Part shown: in pieces, positions 18,336-28,400 of the stretch
Layout of the letters: the number at the start of each line of letters is the position of its first letter
Position numbering within the stretch: position 1 is the stretch's first letter
The notes under the pieces: model-generated
What the model was told of the DNA's origin: nothing
Database searches by the model: none
The model's input: the letters and a program-made list of their open reading frames with translations, nothing else
Translations under genes and position numbers: made by a program
Source: CBDCWA01 sp965223255
Lineage (GTDB): Bacteria; Pseudomonadota; Alphaproteobacteria; Rhizobiales; Hyphomicrobiaceae
NCBI GenBank assembly: GCA_965223255.1
Contig: CBDCWA010000003.1
Span: 1,116,001-1,180,000, forward strand
DNA length: 64,000 bases
Reading direction: 5' to 3'

Positions 18336-19733
18336 CTAATCCGCAGGCGGCGGCGGAATCACCTCGCGTTTAACTGGTTTGAAGCCAGGTCCGCCGGTTA
18401 TGCGCAAACGCGGATCATAAAGTTGGTCGGCCGTGCCGGTCTGAATTTGCTTGAGATACGCTTCGAACTCGGCCTTCTTGGCGCGCCAGTCAATGCCAAG
18501 TTTCTCCAACAAGGCCTCGATCGGGCTCGCATGCCAATGCGTTTGGACGATTTTGTAGGGGTCGGCTCCGCACACCAGGGCTGCAAACTGGCAGTCCGCC
18601 ATGACCGGAAGCTCGACTGCCTTATCTTCACCCTCAGCCTTGGAAATCCACTGATTCTTGTCAAGCGTGGTGATACAGCCCGTATCATGCCCGATCATAA
18701 CGTCCGACTTAGCCTCCTCGACAGCGACACGGATCTTGCGATCGATGGCAAAGGAGCGCGTAAACTCTCGTTCGGAAATGATATGGCGAAAACCGAAACC
18801 GCAACAATCGTACCATGTCTTGTAATCGATGACCTCTGCACCCAACGACTGGACGAGACCTGTAGAAACAGCGACACGGTTTCCTTCTAAGACAGTCTCG
18901 TCGTAAATCGCATCCTCCGGCACCATCTTATAGACGTGGCAGGCCGGATGAATTGTCGCTCGGACATGACTGGCGTCAATGACCTGGTGCTTCTTGATTT
19001 CATCGCGCATCACATGCAGCCACTCGGAGTAGTGCACGACTTCCTCAGGGATCAGTAGCTTACCGTCAACCAGCCTACCCAGCTTGCCAAGGATCTTGGT
19101 CACATTCTCGCGCAGAGTTGCCGAGTGCAGGAGATAGCCGCGAACTTCCTTGTAGTTGCCGAAAGACGTGCCGCAATGTACCAGCGGGTAATAATAGCCT
19201 TCTGGTAGGCCCTGAGCCTTTGCGGCGACATAGGCCTGGTGGAAGTTGCGCAGAAAGACGGCAGCAAGACTTTCCAGATTGCCGATACCGGAGCCGTGAT
19301 AGTTCCACGCCGTACAGCTCGTTTGGTCGGTCTCGTCAAGAAACTGGATGTCCATCTTATTCATCAGCCAAAGTAGCGACACCGGATAGCCTGGAATGTT
19401 GCCGCATTGACCGCAGCTCTTGTGATGCCAGAGCTGCGTGGTCGGTATACGTTTGGTCCAGCCGTAGAGCGTTTGCGCCTCGATCGGCTTATGCTGCTCG
19501 GTGACCCGATGGACGACGATCTGTCCGTCCTTCTCAAGTTGCCACATAGCATCGCGAACGTCCTCGACGCGGTCCTTGTTCGTCAGCATAGATCTCTTGT
19601 CGATCTTCTGCTCGACCCAGGCGGTCGCACGCTGTGCTTCTGTAGGTGACAGATTTGATGGCCGCCACTCATTGCCGTGACCTGTAAAAGTCTCGCCCGA
19701 CTGGCCGGGGCGACCTGTGTTATCAGTGCTCAT
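18336..19733 (-). CDS. hdrB1: sHdrB1, heterodisulfide reductase-like subunit B
   Basis: A 465-residue protein of the long HdrB1 type. Cys-rich motifs are HKSCGQCGNIPGYP and the C-terminal HPACH...YDCCGFGF...GHDTGC pattern, forming a CCG-type domain; the first half has diverged from canonical HdrB. The start is the ATG at 19733, preceded by GAGGAG at seven bases. It lies 71 bases after hdrC1 and 158 bases before hdrA. With HdrB2 it gives the two B subunits characteristic of the sulfur-oxidising complex. Confidence 0.92.
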   Translation of the reverse strand: MSTDNTGRPGQSGETFTGHGNEWRPSNLSPTEAQRATAWVEQKIDKRSMLTNKDRVEDVRDAMWQLEKDGQIVVHRVTEQHKPIEAQTLYGWTKRIPTTQLWHHKSCGQCGNIPGYPVSLLWLMNKMDIQFLDETDQTSCTAWNYHGSGIGNLESLAAVFLRNFHQAYVAAKAQGLPEGYYYPLVHCGTSFGNYKEVRGYLLHSATLRENVTKILGKLGRLVDGKLLIPEEVVHYSEWLHVMRDEIKKHQVIDASHVRATIHPACHVYKMVPEDAIYDETVLEGNRVAVSTGLVQSLGAEVIDYKTWYDCCGFGFRHIISEREFTRSFAIDRKIRVAVEEAKSDVMIGHDTGCITTLDKNQWISKAEGEDKAVELPVMADCQFAALVCGADPYKIVQTHWHASPIEALLEKLGIDWRAKKAEFEAYLKQIQTGTADQLYDPRLRITGGPGFKPVKREVIPPPPAD

Positions 19734-19804
19734 CAACAGCTCCTCAGTTTTCCGGGTGGCGCAAATCATTGCCCCGCGTTGCGCCGGCAAATGACCTGCT
19801 GGCG

Positions 19805-20554
19805 TCAATCGTCTTCTTCTTGCTCATCGAGAAAGTCCTGCCAATCCTCGCGCCTCTCTTCCATGAAGTCGGTGATCACGTCAAAAAGATTTTCGTCGAT
19901 GCCCTCGAGCTGGTCCAAGACGCCTGTCATTTCCCAAATTGTGTAGAGTTCAACCGACGTCTTGAGGTTGACCTCCCAAGCCGTCTCCGTGGTATTCAGT
20001 GTCGCCATAGGGATTGCCTTGCGCAGCAGCTTGAGCGGCGCATCAATCTTGGTAATGTTTGGCCCCCAATCCGCGAAATGCTGCGGATTGATCATGTCGG
20101 GCGCCAACTGATTACCTGTCGAGACAAGCTTCAACATCACACGTGAGAACGGCCTCAGCACTTCCTTGGCGGATTGCATCTGATGCTTGATGGCAACCTC
20201 ACGCATCAGCATTACAAGCCCGCCTGGCGAGTTCTTGAATGGGCAGCGGGCCGCACAGGTGTAGCACTGCGCGCAAGACCAGATTTTTTCCTGCATAGCA
20301 TCATAGATGCCTTCGAGGTTTTCGGTCCACAACAGCTGCACGATCTCGCGCGGTGAGAAGTCGTAATAGTGTGCAGCGGGGCACGTCGCGGTACAGATAC
20401 CGCAATTCAAGCAGCCGTTCAGCTCGTGATCAAAGCGGAGGTCATCTTGCAGGTCCTGGAAAATTTCTTCCAACTTTTCGCGTGGAACCGCCGGCTCGTT
20501 GCTCACAGGATCGCCGATATAATCCTGAACTCTGGTCGTGGTGCCATCAGCCAT
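19805..20554 (-). CDS. hdrC1: sHdrC1, iron-sulfur subunit C
   Basis: A 249-residue protein with two classic [4Fe-4S] motifs, CLNCGICTATCP (about residues 43-54) and CAQCYTCAARCP (about 93-104), followed by a helical tail ending in an acidic DEQEEDD. It is the electron-transfer partner of HdrA/HdrB1. It is preceded by dsrE (30 bases) and followed by hdrB1. Confidence 0.93.
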   Translation of the reverse strand: MADGTTTRVQDYIGDPVSNEPAVPREKLEEIFQDLQDDLRFDHELNGCLNCGICTATCPAAHYYDFSPREIVQLLWTENLEGIYDAMQEKIWSCAQCYTCAARCPFKNSPGGLVMLMREVAIKHQMQSAKEVLRPFSRVMLKLVSTGNQLAPDMINPQHFADWGPNITKIDAPLKLLRKAIPMATLNTTETAWEVNLKTSVELYTIWEMTGVLDQLEGIDENLFDVITDFMEERREDWQDFLDEQEEDD

Positions 20555-20584
20555 TTAGGGTGCCTCGCGAAATACTGAAATGCA

Positions 20585-21052
20585 TCAATACGTCAGCACT
20601 TTGGTGTCACCCTCCATGACTTCTTCAATCATATGGGCGCCGCCAACAATGCCGGAGCACTCGGGGATCAAATCCTCTTTACTCATATCAAAGAGGTCTA
20701 GGTTGGGCGAGCAGCAGTAGAATTTTACGCCTGCCTCGTGTGCATCCTTGATAAAATCGTAAACGCTTTTTGGGCTGCCTTCCTTTACGAATAACTTCTC
20801 GGCGACCCCCTTCTTCATCAAACGCCCTGATGTGGCGGTGCAGATAACCTCAACTTCGTAATCCAAGGCGGCTGCCACGGAGGCCTGAAAAATTGGGGCG
20901 CCTAGCTCCTCGCCATTGCGTGGGTCCGTATTCGCCATAACAATCAGAAGCTTGGGCAAGTTCGTTCCTCCTCCCTCTGCTGCCTGAGCTGTATCCGTTT
21001 TGGTTTCCGCAGCTGTATCCTTTTTGGCTTTGCGCTTGAACCAACCGAACAT
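20585..21052 (-). CDS. dsrE: DsrE-like sulfurtransferase (DsrE3 group)
   Basis: A 155-residue cytoplasmic protein. A charged N-terminal tail of about 30 residues precedes a DsrE/TusBCD-like domain. Conserved Cys residues are Cys113-Cys114 in FYCCSPNLDLFDM, plus Cys71 and Cys132. DsrE3C proteins of sHdr organisms carry an adjacent Cys pair that accepts sulfane sulfur and exchanges it with TusA, so that role is likely here. It is the first gene after a 175-base spacer holding an exact ATTC-N8-GAAT site, so transcription of the hdr part probably starts here. Confidence 0.9.
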   Translation of the reverse strand: MFGWFKRKAKKDTAAETKTDTAQAAEGGGTNLPKLLIVMANTDPRNGEELGAPIFQASVAAALDYEVEVICTATSGRLMKKGVAEKLFVKEGSPKSVYDFIKDAHEAGVKFYCCSPNLDLFDMSKEDLIPECSGIVGGAHMIEEVMEGDTKVLTY

Positions 21053-21163
21053 TCTAGTCTCCTTGCCGTCGTGGCGCAGGCAAGCCGAAATCGTCCAATC
21101 AAATCAGTAAACAACTGATCGACGCCCCACCTTACCCCTGCAGTTTTCTCATTACAAGCAAAT

Positions 21164-21179
21164 ATTCGTATTTTTGAAT
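21164..21179. promoter_or_regulatory. ATTC-N8-GAAT operator candidate (dsrE-hdr operon)
   Basis: ATTCGTATTTTTGAAT, an exact ATTC-N8-GAAT inverted repeat, 112 bases upstream of the dsrE start in the only sizeable spacer of the sHdr array (21053-21227). It overlaps TTGAATTCAA at 21175-21184, itself a palindrome. Confidence 0.55.
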
Positions 21180-21227
21180 TCAATCCGGATCGGCTTCTGC
21201 GGCGGCAAATTTGTCGGACTTTTTTGG

Positions 21228-21926
21228 TTATAAATCCATCCACTCCGTCAACTCAATGACGCCCGCCATGATCGGCACCAGGGCATCTTCCATCAAAGGC
21301 GCGATTGATCTAATGCGCGGCAGAATCCTATCGACATCCGGTGGTGTTTCGTCGCACTCCATGATCAAATCCTCGATCATGGCAGGTCTCAATCCCGGAT
21401 GCCCAACAAAGCCAAACGCATTTGGTCCAATTTGGAAAACGGCTGGAGCGCCCGCGTCATCTACCGCCAATACCTCTGCATATGCGGGTGGCTGGGCACG
21501 ATCGCGCCCGTACGTCACGATAGGGAACTCCACGGGAAGACGTCCGGCCAATGCTCCGTCCGTCACGCGGCGTGCGGTTCCCACCTTCAGCGTCAAACTA
21601 TCTTCGATTGAAGTTCCCTCGCTGGCGATGGCAAGAATCTGGCATCCCAATCCAAGCGCGAGCACCGGCTTGCCATACATCAAACATGCTCTTGTCAGGC
21701 GAACCTCCGCCTCCAATGTCGGCAGCAGACGGCTTTGCGTGGCACTCCCCCACGGCCCGCCTCCAACAAGCACGAGGCCATCTCCAATCGTCGATACATC
21801 GGGGAGCTTGCCGCCATCGACGAATGGCCTGGTGTAGCCAAAACGGATGCCGCGGCCCTCGAAGTGATCCTCAATGTGGCCGAGGAATTCGGACTGCGTA
21901 TGCTGTATGACCGTAAGATACTTCAT
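21228..21926 (-). CDS. class I glutamine amidotransferase domain protein (sHdr/lipoate cluster)
   Basis: A 232-residue protein of the class I GATase (GMP synthase-like) fold: VLVGGGPWGS near residue 55, then the nucleophile-elbow region VLALGLGCQILAIA near 95, where Cys is the likely nucleophile. His in the late FGFVGHPGL stretch fits the catalytic triad. Such genes recur beside sHdr-linked lipoate-assembly genes; their role there is not established, and amide transfer or hydrolysis during lipoate handling is only a guess. The ATG at 21926 overlaps the ligase stop as ATGA, so the two are translationally coupled. Confidence 0.82.
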   Translation of the reverse strand: MKYLTVIQHTQSEFLGHIEDHFEGRGIRFGYTRPFVDGGKLPDVSTIGDGLVLVGGGPWGSATQSRLLPTLEAEVRLTRACLMYGKPVLALGLGCQILAIASEGTSIEDSLTLKVGTARRVTDGALAGRLPVEFPIVTYGRDRAQPPAYAEVLAVDDAGAPAVFQIGPNAFGFVGHPGLRPAMIEDLIMECDETPPDVDRILPRIRSIAPLMEDALVPIMAGVIELTEWMDL

Positions 21927-22993
21927 GATCCAGCCGCCACGGCGCACTCAATCGCACTCTTAAAATCTGCAGGCGCAATGGTCAGTAGTTCGGGCTGAGT
22001 AACGCTGAAGAACCGATCGACGGCACTTGCAACGTCGCTTATGGGGACGCCGCGCAAATGCGCTTCCAAATCGAAAACCATGCGGGGCGGCGTCAAGAAA
22101 AAGTCGCCTGTTAACAGGACCTCACGTATTCTGGCGGCACGTCCTTGGCCCTCGACGCGCACGAATGCCGACACCGAGCCTCCAGCGGACGTGATCGTAG
22201 CCTCGAGCATATCGTCCCTACGCGGGTCGTCGATCGAGTACACAAACGCATCGGTGCCTATCTCTTGGTTAAACTTAGCACGCGCCAAAGCCTCCTCCGG
22301 ATCGGAAGGGGCTCTGTGCTCAAAACTTAATCCCAGCTTTTCCCCCAGGCCCGACAGTACGGCACCGTGTACCTCCTCGATTCCGGGTGTGCGGCCCAGA
22401 AGGAACTTCAACGTTGTTACGCGAGCCTCCGACTTGTCCAGGTCCCGCCTGGCGAGCTTCGGAGCGGGAACATTGAGACACGCCATCATCGCAGACGGAT
22501 CAACATCGATCAGAACGGTACCTTGGTAGATAAGCGTATCGCCATCAAAAAATCCGCCAGTTCCACTTATTTTGCGTCCGTCGACCTCAATGTCGTTACG
22601 CGGCCGGAAGCGTGCATCAATGTCGAATGTCTGCGACAGCCCATACGCAACGGCTTCGCAAATCCTGGAAGTGTAATCCGCCAACGTCGGCAAGGGTAGG
22701 CGTCGACGTGACAGAACGATTTCCCAACCGACTTGCCCTTCGTCGAGATAGATGGCGCCGCCGCCAGTGATCCGGCGCACGATCCCGATTCCTTTGCCAC
22801 GAACGTTGTCAAGATTGAGAACGTGGCTCACCGCTTGATGACGGCCGACCAACGCAGTTGGCGGAAATCTTAGAAAACGTACGGTATCGGGTGTCTTGCC
22901 GCACTTGTGTAGCTCAATGAGCGCCTCATCAAAGGCGATTTGCAGCCGGCCGTCTCGGATACCAGTATCGATTACTCTGAAAGGCGTGGTCAT
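21923..22993 (-). CDS. lipoate-protein ligase of the sHdr cluster, sLpl(AB)
   Basis: A 356-residue ligase of the LplA/BPL fold. Hallmarks are RRITGGGAIYLDEGQ (about residues 73-87, the lipoyl-AMP site) and GRKISGTGGFF (about 138-148) with the invariant Lys. A C-terminal accessory region of about 110 residues makes it the one-piece (AB) form. In sHdr organisms this dedicated enzyme loads octanoate or lipoate onto LbpA. It is followed by the GATase with a 4-base overlap and preceded by the radical SAM genes. The symbol sLpl(AB) follows published usage for this clade. Confidence 0.9.
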   Translation of the reverse strand: MTTPFRVIDTGIRDGRLQIAFDEALIELHKCGKTPDTVRFLRFPPTALVGRHQAVSHVLNLDNVRGKGIGIVRRITGGGAIYLDEGQVGWEIVLSRRRLPLPTLADYTSRICEAVAYGLSQTFDIDARFRPRNDIEVDGRKISGTGGFFDGDTLIYQGTVLIDVDPSAMMACLNVPAPKLARRDLDKSEARVTTLKFLLGRTPGIEEVHGAVLSGLGEKLGLSFEHRAPSDPEEALARAKFNQEIGTDAFVYSIDDPRRDDMLEATITSAGGSVSAFVRVEGQGRAARIREVLLTGDFFLTPPRMVFDLEAHLRGVPISDVASAVDRFFSVTQPELLTIAPADFKSAIECAVAAGS

Positions 22994-23022
22994 GACACGA
23001 TTGCGCAGTCTCGATTGTCATA

Positions 23023-24321
23023 CTAACGACGATCGATCTCCAGCTCTTCACCCTCTACATATGGCTCACCCGGTTTCTCCATTCCGAGCTGGTGGCGAAT
23101 TTTTCGCACGTCGCCCGCCACAGGTTGAAACGGATAACTGGCGATGTCGGACGGCGGGCTGTCACCATAGGGGCGATCGCAGGCGGACACGTCTTCTCGA
23201 AATTTGCCAGGACAACCGCTGGTGCGAAATGCAATCCCCTGATCAATAATGTCGTCCAACTCAGACTTTGGAACGCCAAAATCGAGCACGCGGCCGTTCT
23301 CATCGAACCGCATTTGTTCACACCGCACGCCACGGTAGTCGATAAGATACCGCGCGAGCTGCACACGCCGCCACTGGTCACGCGGCGTCGCTGGCAAGTG
23401 GTCCATCAGCGAACCCTGCTCGGGAAAGAAACAGAACATGTGACTGTGACCGCCCATGTCGACAAGACGTTGGACGAGTGACAGGACATCATGCTCCGTC
23501 TCACCCATGCCGACGATGATATGCGCACCAAATTTCTGATCACCAAATATATCGCGCGCATGCTCCAGAATCTCCCAGTACTTGGCCCAGGAATGCGGCG
23601 ACTGGACGCCTTTCCCGCGAGTGCGATCAAAGATTTCTGGTGTTGCAGCATCCAGTGCAACGGTGAAGATATCGGCACCAAGATCATGCAATGTTGCTAC
23701 GTCGCTGCGTGTCATGGTGGTTGGGTTCGACAGGATTGAAACCGGCACAGTCGCCGGGTCAATGCGGTCGGTCCACTGCTTGAGGACTGCGACAGTATCT
23801 GCATCAGAGTTGGGATGCGTGATCATCGAGATGCACATGCGATGAAATGGCGTATCATTGCCATCAGCCGCGACCTTCTCCACGATCTGCGCCATCGGCA
23901 CCGCCGGCCAATCGACACGGATAAAATTGCGATCCGCATAATCGCGATCGGCCTCGCGATGACGTGCAAGCCCGCAGTAGGCGCAATTTGCACGACAGCC
24001 TTCGGGATAACTGAGTAGAAGGTTCAGACATCGGGTGCACGAGCAGCCGAACATCTTTCCGGGCATGATCCCGAGGGTGATGGCTGCTGCCGTCGACAAT
24101 TGAACATATTCGGGCGAGCGCATATGGGGCGCCAGCCGATTGTTGTTTGGCAAGTACACGCCTTCTGGAGGTACATTGGCAAGCTTGACCCGACCGCCGT
24201 TCTTGGCATCGCGCGGCGTTGGCACAGGTGCCCGCGGTATCATTGCTTCAGGAGCATTGAAATCGACGCCATTGGCGCCGCTCGTAGACGGCAAGGCAAC
24301 TTCACGTTTCAAACAACTCAT
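23023..24321 (-). CDS. LipS-type radical SAM lipoyl synthase component (first of pair)
   Basis: About 432 residues. The radical SAM motif CRANCAYC (C-x3-C-x2-C) is preceded by the Cys-rich GCSCTRCLN, which could bind the auxiliary [4Fe-4S] cluster that donates sulfur. The C-terminal half contains AHIIVGMGETEHDVL, typical of radical SAM barrels. LipS1 and LipS2 together insert two sulfurs into octanoyl-LbpA and replace LipA in sHdr bacteria and some archaea. Which number this one deserves is not certain from the sequence. The ATG at 24321 leaves a 10-base gap from the upstream gene; a longer frame overlaps that gene and is unlikely. Confidence 0.85.
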   Translation of the reverse strand: MSCLKREVALPSTSGANGVDFNAPEAMIPRAPVPTPRDAKNGGRVKLANVPPEGVYLPNNNRLAPHMRSPEYVQLSTAAAITLGIMPGKMFGCSCTRCLNLLLSYPEGCRANCAYCGLARHREADRDYADRNFIRVDWPAVPMAQIVEKVAADGNDTPFHRMCISMITHPNSDADTVAVLKQWTDRIDPATVPVSILSNPTTMTRSDVATLHDLGADIFTVALDAATPEIFDRTRGKGVQSPHSWAKYWEILEHARDIFGDQKFGAHIIVGMGETEHDVLSLVQRLVDMGGHSHMFCFFPEQGSLMDHLPATPRDQWRRVQLARYLIDYRGVRCEQMRFDENGRVLDFGVPKSELDDIIDQGIAFRTSGCPGKFREDVSACDRPYGDSPPSDIASYPFQPVAGDVRKIRHQLGMEKPGEPYVEGEELEIDRR

Positions 24322-24331
24322 GTCCTGCCCC

Positions 24332-25369
24332 CTATCCTGCACACGCTGCTGCCATTGGCCGGGCCTGCAAATTTCCCCCGATTTTGATAGAGCAACAGGC
24401 GTGCTGCTGCTCGAATGGGCGATCGATTGCTTGGCAAAGTGCCACCGCGCCATCCGCCGGAAATGCGATCCCATCGAGACCTGCCATAACGGCATAGGCA
24501 TCGGTTACCCGCTTGTGCATTCCCGCGGGGCGAGCACAGCCCAGGAGCACGTCGTTGTCCGGAAGCCGGCGGCGTGCCTCAATGAAGATGCGACCGACAT
24601 CGCCGGTGTCGGGCGTAGTGAACGTACCAGCGCGTGCATAAAATGGCATCACAACAACAAGGACAAGCGAATGAATGCCGTGGCGTGCACAGATATCCAA
24701 CGCGTTGGCTTCGCCAAGTATTTGGCCATAATGCAGGCCTATGACAATGTGTGGCACCACTTCCATGCGCGTCGCACATAGCGCCGCCAACGTTGTCTCG
24801 AAATCGTCGACTGGGCGGTCGAGATGATAGACGTCGCGGATGGTCTCGGCCGATCCAATCACGTCCATCATCGCCGTGTCGACGCCCGCGCTTTCGATCG
24901 ATTTGGCGCGACGCTCATCGAGCAGCGCCGTATGTATTGCGACTTTGAGGTGAGGGTAATCGTGCTTAAGTCCTTCAACCACCGGGAGGTATTTTTCGTA
25001 TTTGATTTCATTACGGCGATTGGAGCCACCCGACAGCAGGAACCCTTGGAGGTCCTGCAGCAATACGAGATCGCGCACCTTGCGATCCAGCATCTCTGGT
25101 GTGGTGGCAGGCATCATGGGCTCCAGGATCTTGGCCTGGCAGTGGTCGCAGTCCAGTGCGCAAGCCGCGGCCGTGACAGAGAAAGCCGGAAACGAGTTCT
25201 TGCCACACCCCGTTAACTCCGAAGTTGCATAGGCCTTGAAGGTGGGGGTGGAAAACCGGATGACACTTTGCCGGCGAGACCCAAGCCGCTCCATCTCCGC
25301 AACAAGAACCGGATCAAACCCGCAATCCTCCAGTTCTTCAATCGCATGGAGTTTTTGCATCCAGGTCAT
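24332..25369 (-). CDS. LipS-type radical SAM lipoyl synthase component (second of pair)
   Basis: About 345 residues with the radical SAM motif CALDCDHC (C-x3-C-x2-C). SGLSGG-type elements are replaced by GFLLSGGSNRR, and a C-terminal LLGCARPAGMHK stretch adds a further Cys. It is the partner of the neighbouring radical SAM protein in LipS1/LipS2-type lipoate synthesis on LbpA. The start is placed at the ATG at 25369 because GGAG lies eight bases upstream; an ATG at 25426 is also possible and would overlap the leader of the PKS gene. It is the first gene of the lipoate-assembly/sHdr array, divergent from the PKS with about 117 bases between starts. The flavoprotein LipT found in related clusters is not seen here. 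Confidence 0.83.
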   Translation of the reverse strand: MTWMQKLHAIEELEDCGFDPVLVAEMERLGSRRQSVIRFSTPTFKAYATSELTGCGKNSFPAFSVTAAACALDCDHCQAKILEPMMPATTPEMLDRKVRDLVLLQDLQGFLLSGGSNRRNEIKYEKYLPVVEGLKHDYPHLKVAIHTALLDERRAKSIESAGVDTAMMDVIGSAETIRDVYHLDRPVDDFETTLAALCATRMEVVPHIVIGLHYGQILGEANALDICARHGIHSLVLVVVMPFYARAGTFTTPDTGDVGRIFIEARRRLPDNDVLLGCARPAGMHKRVTDAYAVMAGLDGIAFPADGAVALCQAIDRPFEQQHACCSIKIGGNLQARPMAAACAG

Positions 25370-25486
25370 ATAACTAAGCTCCGTTTGCAGAGGGGCACCG
25401 GTGAGGTGAACTCGACTTGCATTCATATATTTGCATATTTTAACGTAATTGTCGTCGGTGCCAATAGGGAAAAGAAGGACCTGCAC

Positions 25487-28400
25487 GTGGAGCCTATCGC
25501 CATCATCGGCATCGGTTGTCGCTTTCCTGGCGGCGCCGATGACGCTGAAAGCTACTGGTTATTGCTGCGAGACGGACGCACCGGCATCGGAGAAATCCCG
25601 CCTGAGAGATGGAGCCTGGACGGCTTTTACGATCCCAGACCGGACCTGCCTAACCGATCCTACTCCAAATGGGGCGGATTTCTCAGCAACATACGCAATT
25701 TTGACGCGTCCTTTTTTGGCCTATCACAGCGTGAAGCCGAAGCCATGGACCCGCAGCAACGATTGTTGCTGATGACGGCTTGTGAGGCAGCATCGGACGC
25801 AGGATTACCTCTTGAGGAGCTGCGGCGCCAAAAAACCGGTGTATTCATCGGTGTGTCAAACGTCGACTACGGATTTCTTCAACGCTATCGGAGCGGGCAG
25901 AGTGACAGCCATGCCGGCACAGGAACCGCTCTCTCCATCATTGCAAACCGCATATCCAATCGGCTGGACCTGCCTGGCCCAAGCATGGGCATAGATACCG
26001 CCTGCTCATCTTCGCTCGTTGCAGTCGATGCGGCGTGCCGTCATCTGGCGGATGGTTCGTGCAATATTGCGCTTGCAGGGGGCGTAAATATTCTCCTTGA
26101 CCCCCGCATGTTCATTACATTCAGCCGGGCGCGCATGCTATCGCCTACTGGACGCATTCGCGCATTTGATGCTGCTGCCGACGGCTTTGTGCGCGGCGAA
26201 GGGGTCGGTGTCGTCCTGTTGCGTCGACTCGATGAGGCAATTGCGGCCGGAGACCGAATTTATGCCGTAATCGACGCAACGGCAGTCAATCAGGATGGCA
26301 GAACCGGCACGATTACCGAGCCCAGCCGCGATGCCCAAGCTGCGATGATGCAGTCTGCCGCTGAGCAAGCCGGGATTAGCGATATCGACTACGTCGAAGC
26401 CCATGGCACGGGGACACTTGTCGGCGATCCAATCGAGGCAAGCGCGATTGGCACGGTTTTCGGCAAGCCCCAAAGTGAAATGCCACTTTTAATTGGCTCG
26501 GTGAAAACAAATATTGGCCACCTTGAACCGGCAGCTGGTATTGCAGGGCTGATAAAGACGGCACTCGTTGTTCATCATCGCCACGTCCCAGCGAGCCGCA
26601 ATTTCAAGGACCCCAACCCGGCCATTGACTTTGAGGCATTGGGCATCGCGGTAGTCAACCGACCACAGGATCTCAGAGACGACGCTTTGCCATTGCGCGC
26701 CTTGGTAAATTCCTTTGGGTTCGGTGGCACCAACGCATGCGTGCTATTAAGCAGTGTCCAAGGTCAAACCTCAACAAGCCGCGATTGCGTTCCAATTGCC
26801 AGCGCTACTGAGAGGCCGAGTGAACCGCACCCAGTTGCTGTCCCGCTATCGGCGCCAACGGGGCCGCATTTGCAACACCTTGCCGCGCGATTTGCAGCGG
26901 CGATCGAGTGCGGCTCGCTTGCCCGATGCAGCGTTAGCGAGATTGCCGGTGCAATCGCCGCCCAACGTGATCATGACAAACATCGTGCTGTGATCATTGC
27001 CACCACTTCCGAGCAACTTCACCAGCGGCTTCTTTGTCTTGCCGAGGGACGCGAGTGGCCTGCAGAAGACCGCCACGCGCCGCCGGAAATCATCACCGGT
27101 AAAGCCGAAACGGGACGCAAGCTCGTCTTCACATTGACCGGTCAGGGCGGACAATGGTGGTCAATGGGCCGCGAGTTGATCGCGCAATCGTCGGTTTTCC
27201 GTCAAACGCTAGAGGCATTCGATCGCGTCTTCGAAGAGATTGGTGGCTGGTCGGTGCTGGACGTTCTTGGTGCGGACGAGGCGGATAGCAGGATCCACGA
27301 CGCCGCCGTCACCCCAGCCGTTATGTTCGCGTTTCAGGCAGGGCTCGCGGCGCTTTGGCGTACGAGAGGCGTGCGCCCCGATATGGTCCTCGGCCACAGC
27401 TTCGGCGAAGTAACTGCGGCCTACCTTGCCGGAGGCCTTGAATTTGAGGCTATCGCGCGGCTGGTCAATCAACGCGGACTAATTCGAGGGCAGGTCGACC
27501 GCCTCGGTACCATGGCGGCGATTGGTCTCGCCGCAGATACCATAAAGCCCTTGCTGCCCGTTGATGGCAGTATCGAGATCGGCGGCTATAATTCGCCAGA
27601 CATGGTGACGCTAACCGGCGATGAAGCAGCTATAGATGCGCTCATCGAGAAGTTGAATCGCGACGACCCGACTGTTTTGACACGCAAGCTGGCGCTCGAC
27701 TTTGCCTATCATTCGAGCTGGTTTTCACCGGTCGAAGAACACTTCAAAACAGCGGTTGGCAAACTGGAAACCGCACCACCAACCCTGCCTGTGATCTCCA
27801 CCGTAACCGGCGAAACGAACGACAGGTTCGATGCCGATTACTGGTGGCAAAATCTGCGCAAGCCCGTTCTCTACCAACAGGCGATCGAGCGGGCGTTGGA
27901 GCTTGGCGGCGATACGTTTATAGAACTTGGACCGCATCGCACGCTTTCAAATATGACGGCTGCGTGTGCCGCCGCTAAGGGCCGCTCCGTCAAAACGGTG
28001 AGCACGCTCGACAGGCGTTGGGGCGATCTGGTGTCCATCGCAGTCGCCACAGCGCAGCTCTATGTCTCCGGTGTTGAAGTCAACTGGTCTGCCATAAACG
28101 GGCAGGGCGGTCGTGGCATCTCACTGCCACATCAACCGTGGATCCTGCGCGATGTCTGGAGGGAGCCCGAAGAAGCGGCCCAGGTTATGCGACCACCGCC
28201 AGCTCATCCATTGCTTGGCCGAAGTGAGGTGAGCCCAACGCCGGTCTGGACGACTGAAATCGGCCTCTCAACACATCCCTTTCTTGACGACCACCGCATC
28301 GACGGCGCGTGCATTTTCCCAGCCGCAGCGTATGTTGACATGCTTACCGCCGCCGCGCGCGAGGTACTGGATTGCGAGGCAATTGAGCTTGTCGACGTCA

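Noticed and set aside
14511..19808. Methanogen-type heterodisulfide reductase
   Set aside because: Two HdrB, two HdrC, a short HdrA, an LbpA and lipoate genes identify the sulfur-oxidising sHdr complex, not the methanogenic or MvhADG-linked type.
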